64,000 nucleotides of DNA, taken from an uncultured Prevotella sp. (GTDB taxonomy: Bacteria > Bacteroidota > Bacteroidia > Bacteroidales > Bacteroidaceae). Below the pieces are notes generated by a model. The model was not told the DNA's origin. It searched no databases and saw nothing but the letters and a program-made list of their open reading frames with translations. Shown in pieces: positions 8,690 through 15,562 of this stretch; the first letter of the stretch is position 1; each line of letters opens with the position of its first letter. The stretch is from positions 31,603 to 95,602 of the forward strand of contig CAJOEC010000005.1 of NCBI GenBank assembly GCA_905233425.1. The letters are read 5' to 3'. The position numbers and the translations under genes were made by a program.

Positions 8690-10678
8690 CTATTGCTGCA
8701 TTTCGTGCAGTCGTTTGTAGTAGCCATTGCGTTGTAGCAGCTCTTCGTGTGTGCCCCGCTCCACTATCTGCCCTTCGTGGAGTACGCAGATCTCGTCGGC
8801 ATTCTTTATCGTCGAGAGACGGTGGGCTATTGCAACTGTCGTGCGCGTCTTCATCAGGTGCTCCAGCGCCTGCTGCACCAGTCGCTCGCTCTCGGTGTCG
8901 AGTGCCGATGTGGCCTCGTCGAGTATGAGTATCGGTGGGTTCTTCAGTATTGCCCTTGCTATCGACACACGCTGCCGCTGTCCGCCTGAGAGCCGTCCGC
9001 CACGGTCGCCGATGTTGGTGTCGAAGCCGTGCTCCGACTGCATAATGAAGTCGTAGGCGTTGGCAATCTTCGCGGCTTCTTCAATGGAAGCCCCCCCCTC
9101 GGCCCCCGAAGGGGCTACTATTGTTTTGCCCCTTGAGGTCTCGTCTATCGTGCCCCCCTCGGGGGGCGAAAGGGGGGCTTCTCCAAACGCGATATTGTTT
9201 CGGAACGAGTCGTTGAAGAGTATTGCCTCCTGGTTGACGTTGCCTATGAGCTGCCGCAGGTCGTGGATGCCGAGGTCCTTGACGTTGATGCCGTCGATGA
9301 GCACCTCGCCGCGCTGCACGTCGTAGTAACGGGGAATGAGGTCCACGAGTGTCGACTTCCCGCTGCCGCTCTGTCCCACTATGGCAATGGTCTTGCCCTT
9401 GGGGATGACAAGGTTGATGTCGCGGAGGACCCAAGTGACAGCAGCCCCCCCTACGGCCCCCGAGGGGGCTTCTATACTTTCTGAGGCAGTAGGTATCGTG
9501 CCCCCCTCGGGGGGCGAAAGGGGGGCCTCCTTGTAACCGAACCAGACGTGGCGGAACTCTATCTGGTGCTCGAATGAGGCTAAGTGCTTCGGGTTCTTGG
9601 GTTCGGGGATGTTGTTCTCGGCCTTCAGTATCTTGTCTATGCGCTCCATCGATGCCAGTCCCTTGGGGATGTTGTAGCCCGCCTTGGCGAACTCCTTCAG
9701 CGGCTGTATGATGGAGTAGAGGATGACCATGTAGTAGATGAACGACGGGCCTGTTATTGTCTGGTTGTTGAGCACAAGTATTCCGCCAAACCACAGCACG
9801 ATGACAATCATCACCGTGCCGAGGAACTCGCTCATGGGGTGGGCCATCGACTGGCGAATGTTCACGCGCATGATGTCGCTGCGGTATGCGCTGTTTACCT
9901 TGTCGAAGCGGCTGTTCATGGTCTGCTCGGCACAGAAGGCCTTCACTATGCGCAGTCCGCCGAGCGTCTCCTCCACCTGGCTCATGGTGTCGCTCCATAG
10001 CGACTGTGCCTTCAGGCTGTTGCGCTTCAGGCTGCGGCCCACGACTCCCATGAACCACCCGAAGATGGGCACGAAGACGATGGTGAACAGCGTCAGCTGC
10101 CACGACACGAAGAGCAGCGTTGAGAAATAGACGATGACGAGGATGGGGTTCTTGAAGAGCATGTCCAACGATGCCATTATCGACGACTCCACTTCCTGCA
10201 CGTCGCCGCTCATGCGGGCAATGATGTCGCCCTTGCGCTCCTCGGTGAAGAATCCGAGGGGCAGCGACGTGATTTTCTGGTAGAGCTGGTTGCGAATGTC
10301 GCGGACTACGCCTGTGCGTATGGGTATGATGGTGGCCGAGGAGAGGAAATAGGCTCCCGTCTTCAGGGCCGTCATCACGGCCAGTACCAGTCCGATTATG
10401 AGCAGCGTCGTTGTGGGGCCTACGCTGGCTATGAGCTGGTTGACGTAGTAGTTCATGTTGTTCATCAGCACATTGCTGGCTTTTTCCCAGTCCCATGCCA
10501 TCAGCTCGGTTGCCTTCTCGGTGTTTCCCGTGTTGAACAGTATGTCGAGCATGGGAATGAGTGTGGCGAAAGAGAAAATGTTGAGAACAGCCGACAGTAT
10601 GTTGAACACTATCGACAGTACAAGATATTTCTTGTATGGCGGTATGAACCGCCGCAGCACCTTCAGGAACTCTTTCAT
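8690..10678 (-). CDS. MsbA-like ABC exporter (fused permease and ATPase) with two in-frame inserts
   Basis: This 662-residue half-transporter has an N-terminal six-helix membrane domain (about 1-330) and a C-terminal ATPase. Walker A GQSGSGKST, signature LSGGQRQR and Walker B ILILDEATSALD are intact. It resembles MsbA-type lipid or peptide exporters; the substrate is unknown. The ATPase holds two extra stretches rich in Pro, Gly, Ser and Glu: about 30 residues just before the VLRDINL strand (DNA 9443-9530) and about 28 residues after NNIAFGE (DNA 9088-9183). Both are copies of a repeat also found in the NtrC-like gene and at the end of dxs, and explain why the protein is longer than usual (about 600). 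Confidence 0.9.
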   Translation of the reverse strand: MKEFLKVLRRFIPPYKKYLVLSIVFNILSAVLNIFSFATLIPMLDILFNTGNTEKATELMAWDWEKASNVLMNNMNYYVNQLIASVGPTTTLLIIGLVLAVMTALKTGAYFLSSATIIPIRTGVVRDIRNQLYQKITSLPLGFFTEERKGDIIARMSGDVQEVESSIMASLDMLFKNPILVIVYFSTLLFVSWQLTLFTIVFVPIFGWFMGVVGRSLKRNSLKAQSLWSDTMSQVEETLGGLRIVKAFCAEQTMNSRFDKVNSAYRSDIMRVNIRQSMAHPMSEFLGTVMIVIVLWFGGILVLNNQTITGPSFIYYMVILYSIIQPLKEFAKAGYNIPKGLASMERIDKILKAENNIPEPKNPKHLASFEHQIEFRHVWFGYKEAPLSPPEGGTIPTASESIEAPSGAVGGAAVTWVLRDINLVIPKGKTIAIVGQSGSGKSTLVDLIPRYYDVQRGEVLIDGINVKDLGIHDLRQLIGNVNQEAILFNDSFRNNIAFGEAPLSPPEGGTIDETSRGKTIVAPSGAEGGASIEEAAKIANAYDFIMQSEHGFDTNIGDRGGRLSGGQRQRVSIARAILKNPPILILDEATSALDTESERLVQQALEHLMKTRTTVAIAHRLSTIKNADEICVLHEGQIVERGTHEELLQRNGYYKRLHEMQQ
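9088..9183. repeat. Family A coding insert, copy 1 (in ABC exporter)
   Basis: Two C/G-rich hairpins (CCCCCTCGGCCCCCGAAGGGG and CCCCCCTCGGGGGGCGAAAGGGGGG type) flank an A/T-richer middle. It is read in frame on the minus strand as a Pro/Gly/Ser/Glu-rich loop between NNIAFGE and the helix containing EEAAKIANAYDF. Its middle part differs from copies 2 and 4, so it is a diverged member. Confidence 0.8.
9443..9530. repeat. Family A coding insert, copy 2 (in ABC exporter)
   Basis: This 88-bp insert is nearly identical along its whole length to copy 4 at 55445-55532 in an unrelated gene, including the A/T-rich middle GGCTTCTATACTTT. It is read in frame on the minus strand; both copies encode the core SIEAPSGAVGGA. 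Confidence 0.85.
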
Positions 10679-10700
10679 ATCACACTACGGTTATTCGGTG

Positions 10701-10708
10701 CAAAAGTA
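10701..10708 (-). promoter_or_regulatory. -7 promoter box for the ABC exporter gene
   Basis: Minus-strand TACTTTTG lies 22 bases before the start codon and fits TAnnTTTG. The region up to 10976 is otherwise non-coding and shared with the divergent gene at 10977. Confidence 0.55.
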
Positions 10709-10873
10709 CAAATAAAAACAGAAACAAGGGCATAATCTTTGAGCAATATGCCGAATAGCTGTGAGATTTCCCGCATTTTTCACGTTTTTTAATACAAGGT
10801 CGCACATACTAATGAGAACGCCAAATGCTTTCACTCTTTTTTCACCCCTCTTCCACATGTTTTTTGTCTTTTC

Positions 10874-10905
10874 CTTGGCCGTGCTGGAAATTATTCGTAA
10901 CTTTG
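10874..10905 (+). promoter_or_regulatory. Promoter of the orphan nuclease-like gene
   Basis: TTGG (10874-10877), 20 bases, then TAACTTTG (10898-10905), 71 bases before the start codon. Confidence 0.55.
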
Positions 10906-10976
10906 CCGACGATAAACTTATTGAACACGCTTGGCATTCCAAATGGTGACAATGAAGACGTACATTTGTATCGTGT

Positions 10977-11534
10977 ATGAATAAAGGCAACAAAAGCGAC
11001 ATAACCGCAGAAATATTATTACTGAAAACACTGGAAGGAGCAGCATTCGGTTACAAACTGAAAGAGATAGCTTCTCGCAAGGAGTTTCATGCCCTTCCCG
11101 ATAATCCTTTCATATATACCGTCGGTGGAATACAGGACGATGATTACCCGTCATTGTTGATGGCAGCACGTAAAGCTGTGGAACACGGTTATCGTGTCTT
11201 TATGCTTCCAAATCCTCATGGTGTGAAAACACCCGATTACATCCTGGAGCGTCGTGGAGTGTATAAGTTGTTCGACTTGAAGAACATCAGCGGAAAGAAC
11301 ATCGTGCTTACTCGTCTGAATGAGTCTGCCAACCAGGCTAACCGTGCGCTCCTGAATATGCCGGCGAAATACAACACCCGCATGTTGGCTGCTGATATCA
11401 AGAACTATTTCGAATCAAACGACAAGGCACTTGAAGTGCTGATATTCAGAAGAAAGCATGAGTTGTCCGTCTTCAGAAGATTTGCCTTGTCAGACCGTTT
11501 CTATACTGAATTCAAGAAACTGTATGAAAGATAA
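10977..11534 (+). CDS. Orphan CdiA-CT-like PD-(D/E)XK nuclease domain protein
   Basis: This 185-residue protein has no signal peptide or membrane segment. The core GYRVFMLPNPHGVKTPDYIL followed by FDLKNI resembles the PD-(D/E)XK toxin domain at the C-terminus of contact-dependent inhibition proteins (KTPD, then a beta hairpin, then E/D-L-K). Here the usual ELK is DLK. It stands alone: no delivery protein, and no immunity gene directly next to it. Its stop codon touches a hairpin shared with a convergent candidate small RNA. Nuclease activity and tRNA specificity are inferred from the motif only. Confidence 0.55.
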   Translation: MNKGNKSDITAEILLLKTLEGAAFGYKLKEIASRKEFHALPDNPFIYTVGGIQDDDYPSLLMAARKAVEHGYRVFMLPNPHGVKTPDYILERRGVYKLFDLKNISGKNIVLTRLNESANQANRALLNMPAKYNTRMLAADIKNYFESNDKALEVLIFRRKHELSVFRRFALSDRFYTEFKKLYER

Positions 11535-11557
11535 AAGCCACCCGCAGGTGACTTTTA
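11534..11557. terminator. Bidirectional terminator between the nuclease-like gene and the candidate sRNA
   Basis: A stem of about 7 bp (AGCCACC / GGTGACT) has a CGCA loop, with AAAA on one side and TTTT on the other, so it can end transcripts from both directions. Confidence 0.65.
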
Positions 11558-11651
11558 AATGGAGCAGGGTCGATGAAGGCTTACTCCTCTCGGCATTCTC
11601 AGCCCCTAAGGCCTCACATGTTTACCGGATAGTCAAGACTTTTATCTTGAC
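11534..11651 (-). ncRNA. Candidate small RNA of about 115 nt
   Basis: A good minus-strand promoter (TTGG, 19 bases, TATCTTTG at 11656-11663) fires into a stretch with no reading frame that ends in the bidirectional terminator. The predicted RNA begins with a strong hairpin (GTCAAGA, six-base loop, TCTTGAC), then a G-rich middle containing AGGGGCTGAGA and a possible GGAG/CTCC stem, then the terminator. It does not match SRP RNA, 6S RNA, tmRNA or the TPP aptamer as I know them. No gene follows on this strand before the ABC exporter, so it is more likely a stand-alone RNA than a leader. Confidence 0.55.
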
Positions 11652-11655
11652 GCTG

Positions 11656-11682
11656 CAAAGATAGACATTATTTCTGAAAGTT
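11656..11682 (-). promoter_or_regulatory. Promoter of the candidate small RNA
   Basis: Minus-strand TATCTTTG (11656-11663) with TTGG 19 bases upstream, the standard Bacteroidetes geometry. The region from here to 12050 is A/T-rich and holds no gene other than the methyltransferase promoter. Confidence 0.55.
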
Positions 11683-12018
11683 CCAAGAAAAAAGCTAAGT
11701 TTTTATCAGTTTTTCTCAAAATCCGCTCCTTTTTGGGTGTTTTTTCAAATATAAAGAGTAAAAATCTACTCATTATCGATACGTCCAAAAGATGATAATT
11801 AACGCTTAATGTGTTGACATAATCCAATCTTTAATTTATACTTGTAAGTATAGGGAAACATCGAAATGTTACATCCTAAAATGGCTTTTCATTAAATAAA
11901 GAAAGAAGAGGAAAAGGCAGGTAATATGACAGCGACGGCAAATAAAGACCTAACGTCTCATTTTATTAAATAATGTGTATTTTTCGGGATTACGTGCAAT
12001 TGTCTCAGGATTAATTTG

Positions 12019-12026
12019 TATCTTTG
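12019..12026 (+). promoter_or_regulatory. -7 promoter box for the restriction-modification genes
   Basis: TATCTTTG followed by GCAAGC lies 24 bases before the methyltransferase ATG. Confidence 0.5.
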
Positions 12027-12050
12027 CAAGCAAGATGATAGAATCTGAAA

Positions 12051-13178
12051 ATGGAAACAACAAATAGGCTGACCGCAATATCTTTATTCTCTGGTGCTGG
12101 AGGTATGGATATAGGAGTACAACAGGCTGGATTTGACATATTGGCTTGTTGTGAATTGGATAAGCATTGTTGCGAAACCTTACGGGAAAACATAAAGAGA
12201 GAATCAAGGAATACGATTGTTTATGAAGGTGATATCAAAGATTTTACTCCCCAGCAGATGCTTGATGACCTTCACATTCATTCTGGTTATGTGGATTTGC
12301 TTTTTGGGGGGCCTCCTTGTCAGGCTTTCTCTCAAATTGGCAAGCAACAATCCATGTTAGACGAGCGCGGCGAGCTATTGTTTCAGATGGTAAGATATGC
12401 TGAGGTGATACAACCAAAGGCGATAATGATTGAACAAGTTAAGGGTCTGCTGATTGCAAAAGATTTGTCAGGAAAACGTGGTGGCGTATTTGAGCAATTG
12501 ATAAAGGAACTTGAAAGGTTAGATTATGTGCCTAAATGGCGTGTAATGTTAGCTGCAGAATATGGAGTTGCTCAAATGAGGGAAAGAGTACTTATTGTAG
12601 CGACGAAGAAACCTAATGGTTTTCAATTCCCCGATCCTACTAACTCCAAACCTTCGGGAGTAATTAATATGTTCGGTCTTCCACCATATAAGACCGTAGG
12701 AGAGGTTTTGGCAGGACTTGGAGAACCTGTAATGAAAAGTGACAATTCTATTGTTCCAGACGATAGCCACTATGATGTTACACCGAGGAGAGACCGTGAG
12801 CGAATCCATGGGGTACCTGAAGGAAAGAATTTATCTTCCCAAACACATCTTCCTAAGGAACAAATAGGAGGCTTGACTAAAAAGGATACGACAAAGTTTC
12901 TTAGGCTAGATAGAAATAAACCTTCCAACACTCTGCGTGGTGGCGAAATATTTTATCATCCTATTGAGGATAGATATCTGACACCAAGAGAATACATGAG
13001 AATACATGGCTATCCAGATAATTATGTGTTAAGAGGCCCAATTCGAGGCAGGACGGGTGCCGTCAGAGACTTAGACCAACATAGACAGATAGGGAACTCT
13101 GTACCACCACCCTTGGCAAAAGCAGTAGCAATTAAAATCAAGGAAATAATAATATGTCAAAAATCTACTAATTGTTAG
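12051..13178 (+). CDS. C5 cytosine DNA methyltransferase of a NotI-like system
   Basis: This 375-residue enzyme puts a methyl group on carbon 5 of cytosine. Motif I is SLFSGAGGMDIGV, motif IV with the catalytic cysteine is GGPPCQAFSQIG, motif VI is IEQVKGL (the usual ENV is EQV here), and motif X is GNSVPPPLAKAVA. The target-recognition region lies around residues 195-300. Its end overlaps the next gene, a NotI-family endonuclease, so it probably protects that enzyme's site. The DNA is visibly richer in A+T than the flanks, suggesting transfer. Confidence 0.93.
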   Translation: METTNRLTAISLFSGAGGMDIGVQQAGFDILACCELDKHCCETLRENIKRESRNTIVYEGDIKDFTPQQMLDDLHIHSGYVDLLFGGPPCQAFSQIGKQQSMLDERGELLFQMVRYAEVIQPKAIMIEQVKGLLIAKDLSGKRGGVFEQLIKELERLDYVPKWRVMLAAEYGVAQMRERVLIVATKKPNGFQFPDPTNSKPSGVINMFGLPPYKTVGEVLAGLGEPVMKSDNSIVPDDSHYDVTPRRDRERIHGVPEGKNLSSQTHLPKEQIGGLTKKDTTKFLRLDRNKPSNTLRGGEIFYHPIEDRYLTPREYMRIHGYPDNYVLRGPIRGRTGAVRDLDQHRQIGNSVPPPLAKAVAIKIKEIIICQKSTNC

Positions 13179-14266
13179 GTTATCCAGCTGAGGACAATAG
13201 TCCATCAGTTTTGGAATCTCGCAAGAAAGCTTATTGTCCATTCATATCTGGCATATGTGATGGTGGAGGTAACCGTTATATGTCAGACATTAATTTGCAA
13301 GAGCATCAGGATTTAAAAAAATTGTTCCCTGAGATGAACCGTGTTCCATCAGGAGTATGCTCTATTCAGGTCTCGGAAAACATGGCTCCGTGGATTATTT
13401 GTCCCCGCCGTTTGCTTTATATGGGAGAAAAGGCTGACGCAAATATATTGAGAGGAGAAACCCAGAAAAAGCTTTTAGAGAAATGTGGTTTTTCAAAAGG
13501 CACAAAGATTGGGATATGGGCAGAAGCGAAGGTGAAATATACAAACGAAAATGAGGATGAAGACACAGCAATCTTTGATTACACATTCGATTATGTTTTA
13601 ATGCCCATAGGCAGAATAAAACAATCACACGCGGTAGCAGAATCTGGCCTGGAATGGAATGTCCTCCAAAAGAATCTGCGTGAAAGTGGTCATACCTTTG
13701 CACAACGTAATAGAGAGATCTATATTGAAGACTTTCCTATTGGAAATCCTGTCATTGTTGAGGTAATGACGTCAAGTACATCGGGTGGTAACAAGAAAAA
13801 GAGAAGTTGTATTCCACAAGCCTTTGAAGACTGTATGCTAGGAAAACCTCATTCGGCCCCAGGAATAAACTATCGTCAGGTTTGGGCGAGAATGGCAAGC
13901 CAACTGATAGTGAAATCACAGGCAGCAATGGCATGGAATGGAAAAACTATCTGGGTTTTACAAGATTTGCTTGCTGATTACATATCATCGAGTACTGCTC
14001 TTGATTTGCATAAGTTTATTGCAGAGCATACGGATGAAGTTAATATACTTGCTTTTTCGTATGGAGATAATTTCAGACATACTCCAAAGAGTCAAATTGT
14101 TTCTTTAGATAAAGCAGTCCTTTATTCTGGACCAATAAGAGCAAACGATAGCGATAATCCTCAACCATGCTTTCAAGACATTGTTTTGTCTTCGATTTGT
14201 CCACCTCGTGAAATATTTATTGCAGCGTTAAGTAAGAAAAAAATGTGTAACCGGATATCTCTCTAA
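13154..14266 (+). pseudogene. NotI-family type II restriction endonuclease, frame interrupted by TAA at codon 6
   Basis: The protein matches the NotI family: four cysteines of the family's iron site (22, 29, 63 and 77 counted from the TTG at 13172) in YCPF, GIC, SGVC and IICPRR, and likely catalytic residues Asp140 (FDYTFDYV) and Glu197 (VIVEVM), in the same order as in NotI. The natural start seems to be ATG 13154, preceded by AAGGAA, reading MSKIY, but codon 6 is TAA and then LLGYPAED continues in the same frame. A TTG at 13172, overlapping the methyltransferase stop, could allow a restart giving 364 residues. So the gene is either inactive by one base change or translated from a weak start. 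Confidence 0.75.
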
Positions 14267-14355
14267 ATGATGACTAAAAATTTCTTGGTACGATTTTGTG
14301 TGCCCGACCACGCCCCGAAAGAGGGACAATAAGCAGTCTGCCCAAGAATAATTTG

Positions 14356-14468
14356 TACCTTTGTGTGCGATTCGCATCATAGCGGGTCGCCCATTATTTT
14401 ATTTTATGAGATTTACAGTTTCAAGTACGGCACTCTCCAGCAGATTGGCGGCTCAATATACTCCCTAA
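14356..14468 (+). pseudogene. Fragment resembling the 5' end of dnaN, with its promoter
   Basis: TACCTTTG (14356-14363) precedes an ATG at 14406 opening MRFTVSSTALSSRLAA, which reads like the start of the DNA polymerase III beta clamp of Bacteroidales. After residue 16 the likeness stops and the frame ends four codons later (QYTP, then TAA). It looks like a promoter plus the first 16 codons of dnaN left at a breakpoint at about 14453, directly after the restriction genes. The identification is from memory of DnaN N-termini and is short. Confidence 0.45.
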
Positions 14469-14573
14469 TATTACGTAGGGGATGGTCAAAGAGTGGCGTG
14501 TGTCCGTAATGGCGATGAGAGCTTTGGGCGATGGAGGGTCTGATAGAAGATTAATCGTGATTCTACATGCTTA

Positions 14574-14724
14574 AGCGTTACGTTACAGTTGTTACAGTTA
14601 GGAAAAAGGGGGTATGCTATTCCTTAACAACAGTATAACTAATTAATAATTAGATAGTTATATTGTATTTGAAGAAGGGTACCCCCCCCCAAAAAAGCAA
14701 CTGTAACAACTGTAACGTAACGCT
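14574..14724. repeat. MITE-like element with perfect 26-bp terminal inverted repeats
   Basis: The arms 14574-14599 and 14699-14724 are exact inverted copies (containing GTTACAGTTGTTACAGTT). The inside holds a second, imperfect palindrome around AATTAATAATTA (arms ACAGTATAACTA and TAGTTATATTGT) and a run of nine C followed by six A. There is no reading frame inside. A short frame begins at 14763 (MKYDITKPVSPK...) and runs into the 200-bp repeat at 14941; I see no support for it as a gene. Confidence 0.75.
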
Positions 14725-14940
14725 CGGTTAACACAATTATTCACCTAAAAAGCAGAAAATCAATGAAATACGACATTACAAAACCTGTGTCTCCGAAGAT
14801 GCCAAAGCTCGGAAAAGGCCTTATCAGCCATTTTTGTGTTGAATTCTCGGGTAACAAAGGGCAACTTGGGCTGTTGGCAGAGGCTATTTGCAGGGACACG
14901 CCCTGCGAGCGGCTCTTCCTGATGTTGTTCTTGTACGCCC

Positions 14941-15140
14941 GGCTCGTGAGGTTGTCGTCGACGCCTTGACAGCCATCGGCTCCGACATCTGTCAGAATCG
15001 TCTCCGGGAGGCCAAAAAGTTCGCCCGGAGAGGACTTCCAGTCCGCGCCGGGCGAACTGTCAGTTCGCGCCTTGCGAACTCCGAGTTCGCGCCGGGCGAA
15101 CTTTTTGGGGTCTCGGAGTGGTTGAGAAGACACCCCCAAG
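14941..15140 (+). repeat. 200-bp dispersed repeat, copy 1
   Basis: This stretch is matched, without length change, by the reverse strand of 50687-50886. Its core (15012-15108, 97 bp) is bounded by the inverted pair CCAAAAAGTTCGC / GCGAACTTTTTGG and is made of small palindromes of the type GCGAACTnnnAGTTCGC. The flank contains a well conserved stretch around CATCGGCTCCGACATCTGTC. It can be read in one open frame in both copies, but I take it for a non-coding element. Confidence 0.8.
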
Positions 15141-15182
15141 GCCCTCCAAAGCCCTCCCCAGCACACAGGCCAAACGCATTAT

Positions 15183-15285
15183 AAATATTTTGGAAACGAA
15201 TTTGAATAATAATTACAAAAATATTTTGGAAACGAATTTGAATAATAATTACAATTTTGCCCACGAATTTGAATAATAATTATAA
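15183..15285 (+). repeat. 36-bp tandem repeat, two full units and a partial third
   Basis: Units 15183-15218 and 15219-15254 are identical; 15255-15285 is a partial, diverged unit sharing CGAATTTGAATAATAATTA. Confidence 0.85.
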
Positions 15286-15315
15286 GGTATGTTCTATAAA
15301 TTGCAAAAACTACGC

Positions 15316-15452
15316 GCAGTCTTTCCCCTCTTGAACCCTGCCCTTAGCGGGGAGGGGGCAGGGGTGGGGTCTGTAACTAATTGACATCGAGAAATATACT
15401 GACCCCACCCATAGCCCCTCCCCTACAAGGGAGGGGAAGGGCTGTGCACCAT
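15316..15452. repeat. Family B inverted repeat pair, intergenic
   Basis: Two C/G-rich blocks in opposite orientation (GGGGAGGGGGCAGGGGTGGG near 15340-15370 and CCCACCCATAGCCCCTCCC near 15405-15440) surround a 30-base A/T-rich middle. The same sequence type occurs inside genes at 49843-49886, 53262-53300, 53648-53798 and 54629-54765. Confidence 0.65.
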
Positions 15453-15480
15453 TTAATTAGATTAATAAAAGTGAAAATAA

Positions 15481-15511
15481 TTTGGCATGTCAGAATAATT
15501 TAGTAATTTTG
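15481..15511 (+). promoter_or_regulatory. Promoter of the rhamnogalacturonan lyase gene
   Basis: TTTG (15481-15484), 19 bases, TAATTTTG (15504-15511), then 51 bases to the ATG at 15563. This is an exact fit to the Bacteroidetes -33/-7 spacing, and it also argues against the longer frame that opens at 15482. Confidence 0.65.
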
Positions 15512-15562
15512 CCGCATAATATGCCTAATAACCAAAAACTACTAATAAACAGTTACAAAATC

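Noticed and set aside
9081..10496. Long open frame on the minus strand inside the ABC exporter gene in another frame (471 codons)
   Set aside because: It is a frame shadow of the exporter: Arg/His/Pro-rich, without any recognisable domain, while the overlapping frame has all ABC motifs.
11534..11651. TPP riboswitch because of GGGGCTGAGA in the candidate small RNA
   Set aside because: The second conserved half (CTGATC...TAATGCCAGCGTAGGGA type) is missing and no thiamine gene follows.
14888..15184. Open frame across the 200-bp repeat, with a similar frame in the second copy (50664-50933)
   Set aside because: The similarity follows from the DNA repeat; the peptide consists of translated palindromes and the two frames differ at their starts.
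15482..15562. Start of the PL11 lyase at 15482
   Set aside because: The promoter (15481-15511) lies within this stretch, and the signal peptide begins at the ATG at 15563.
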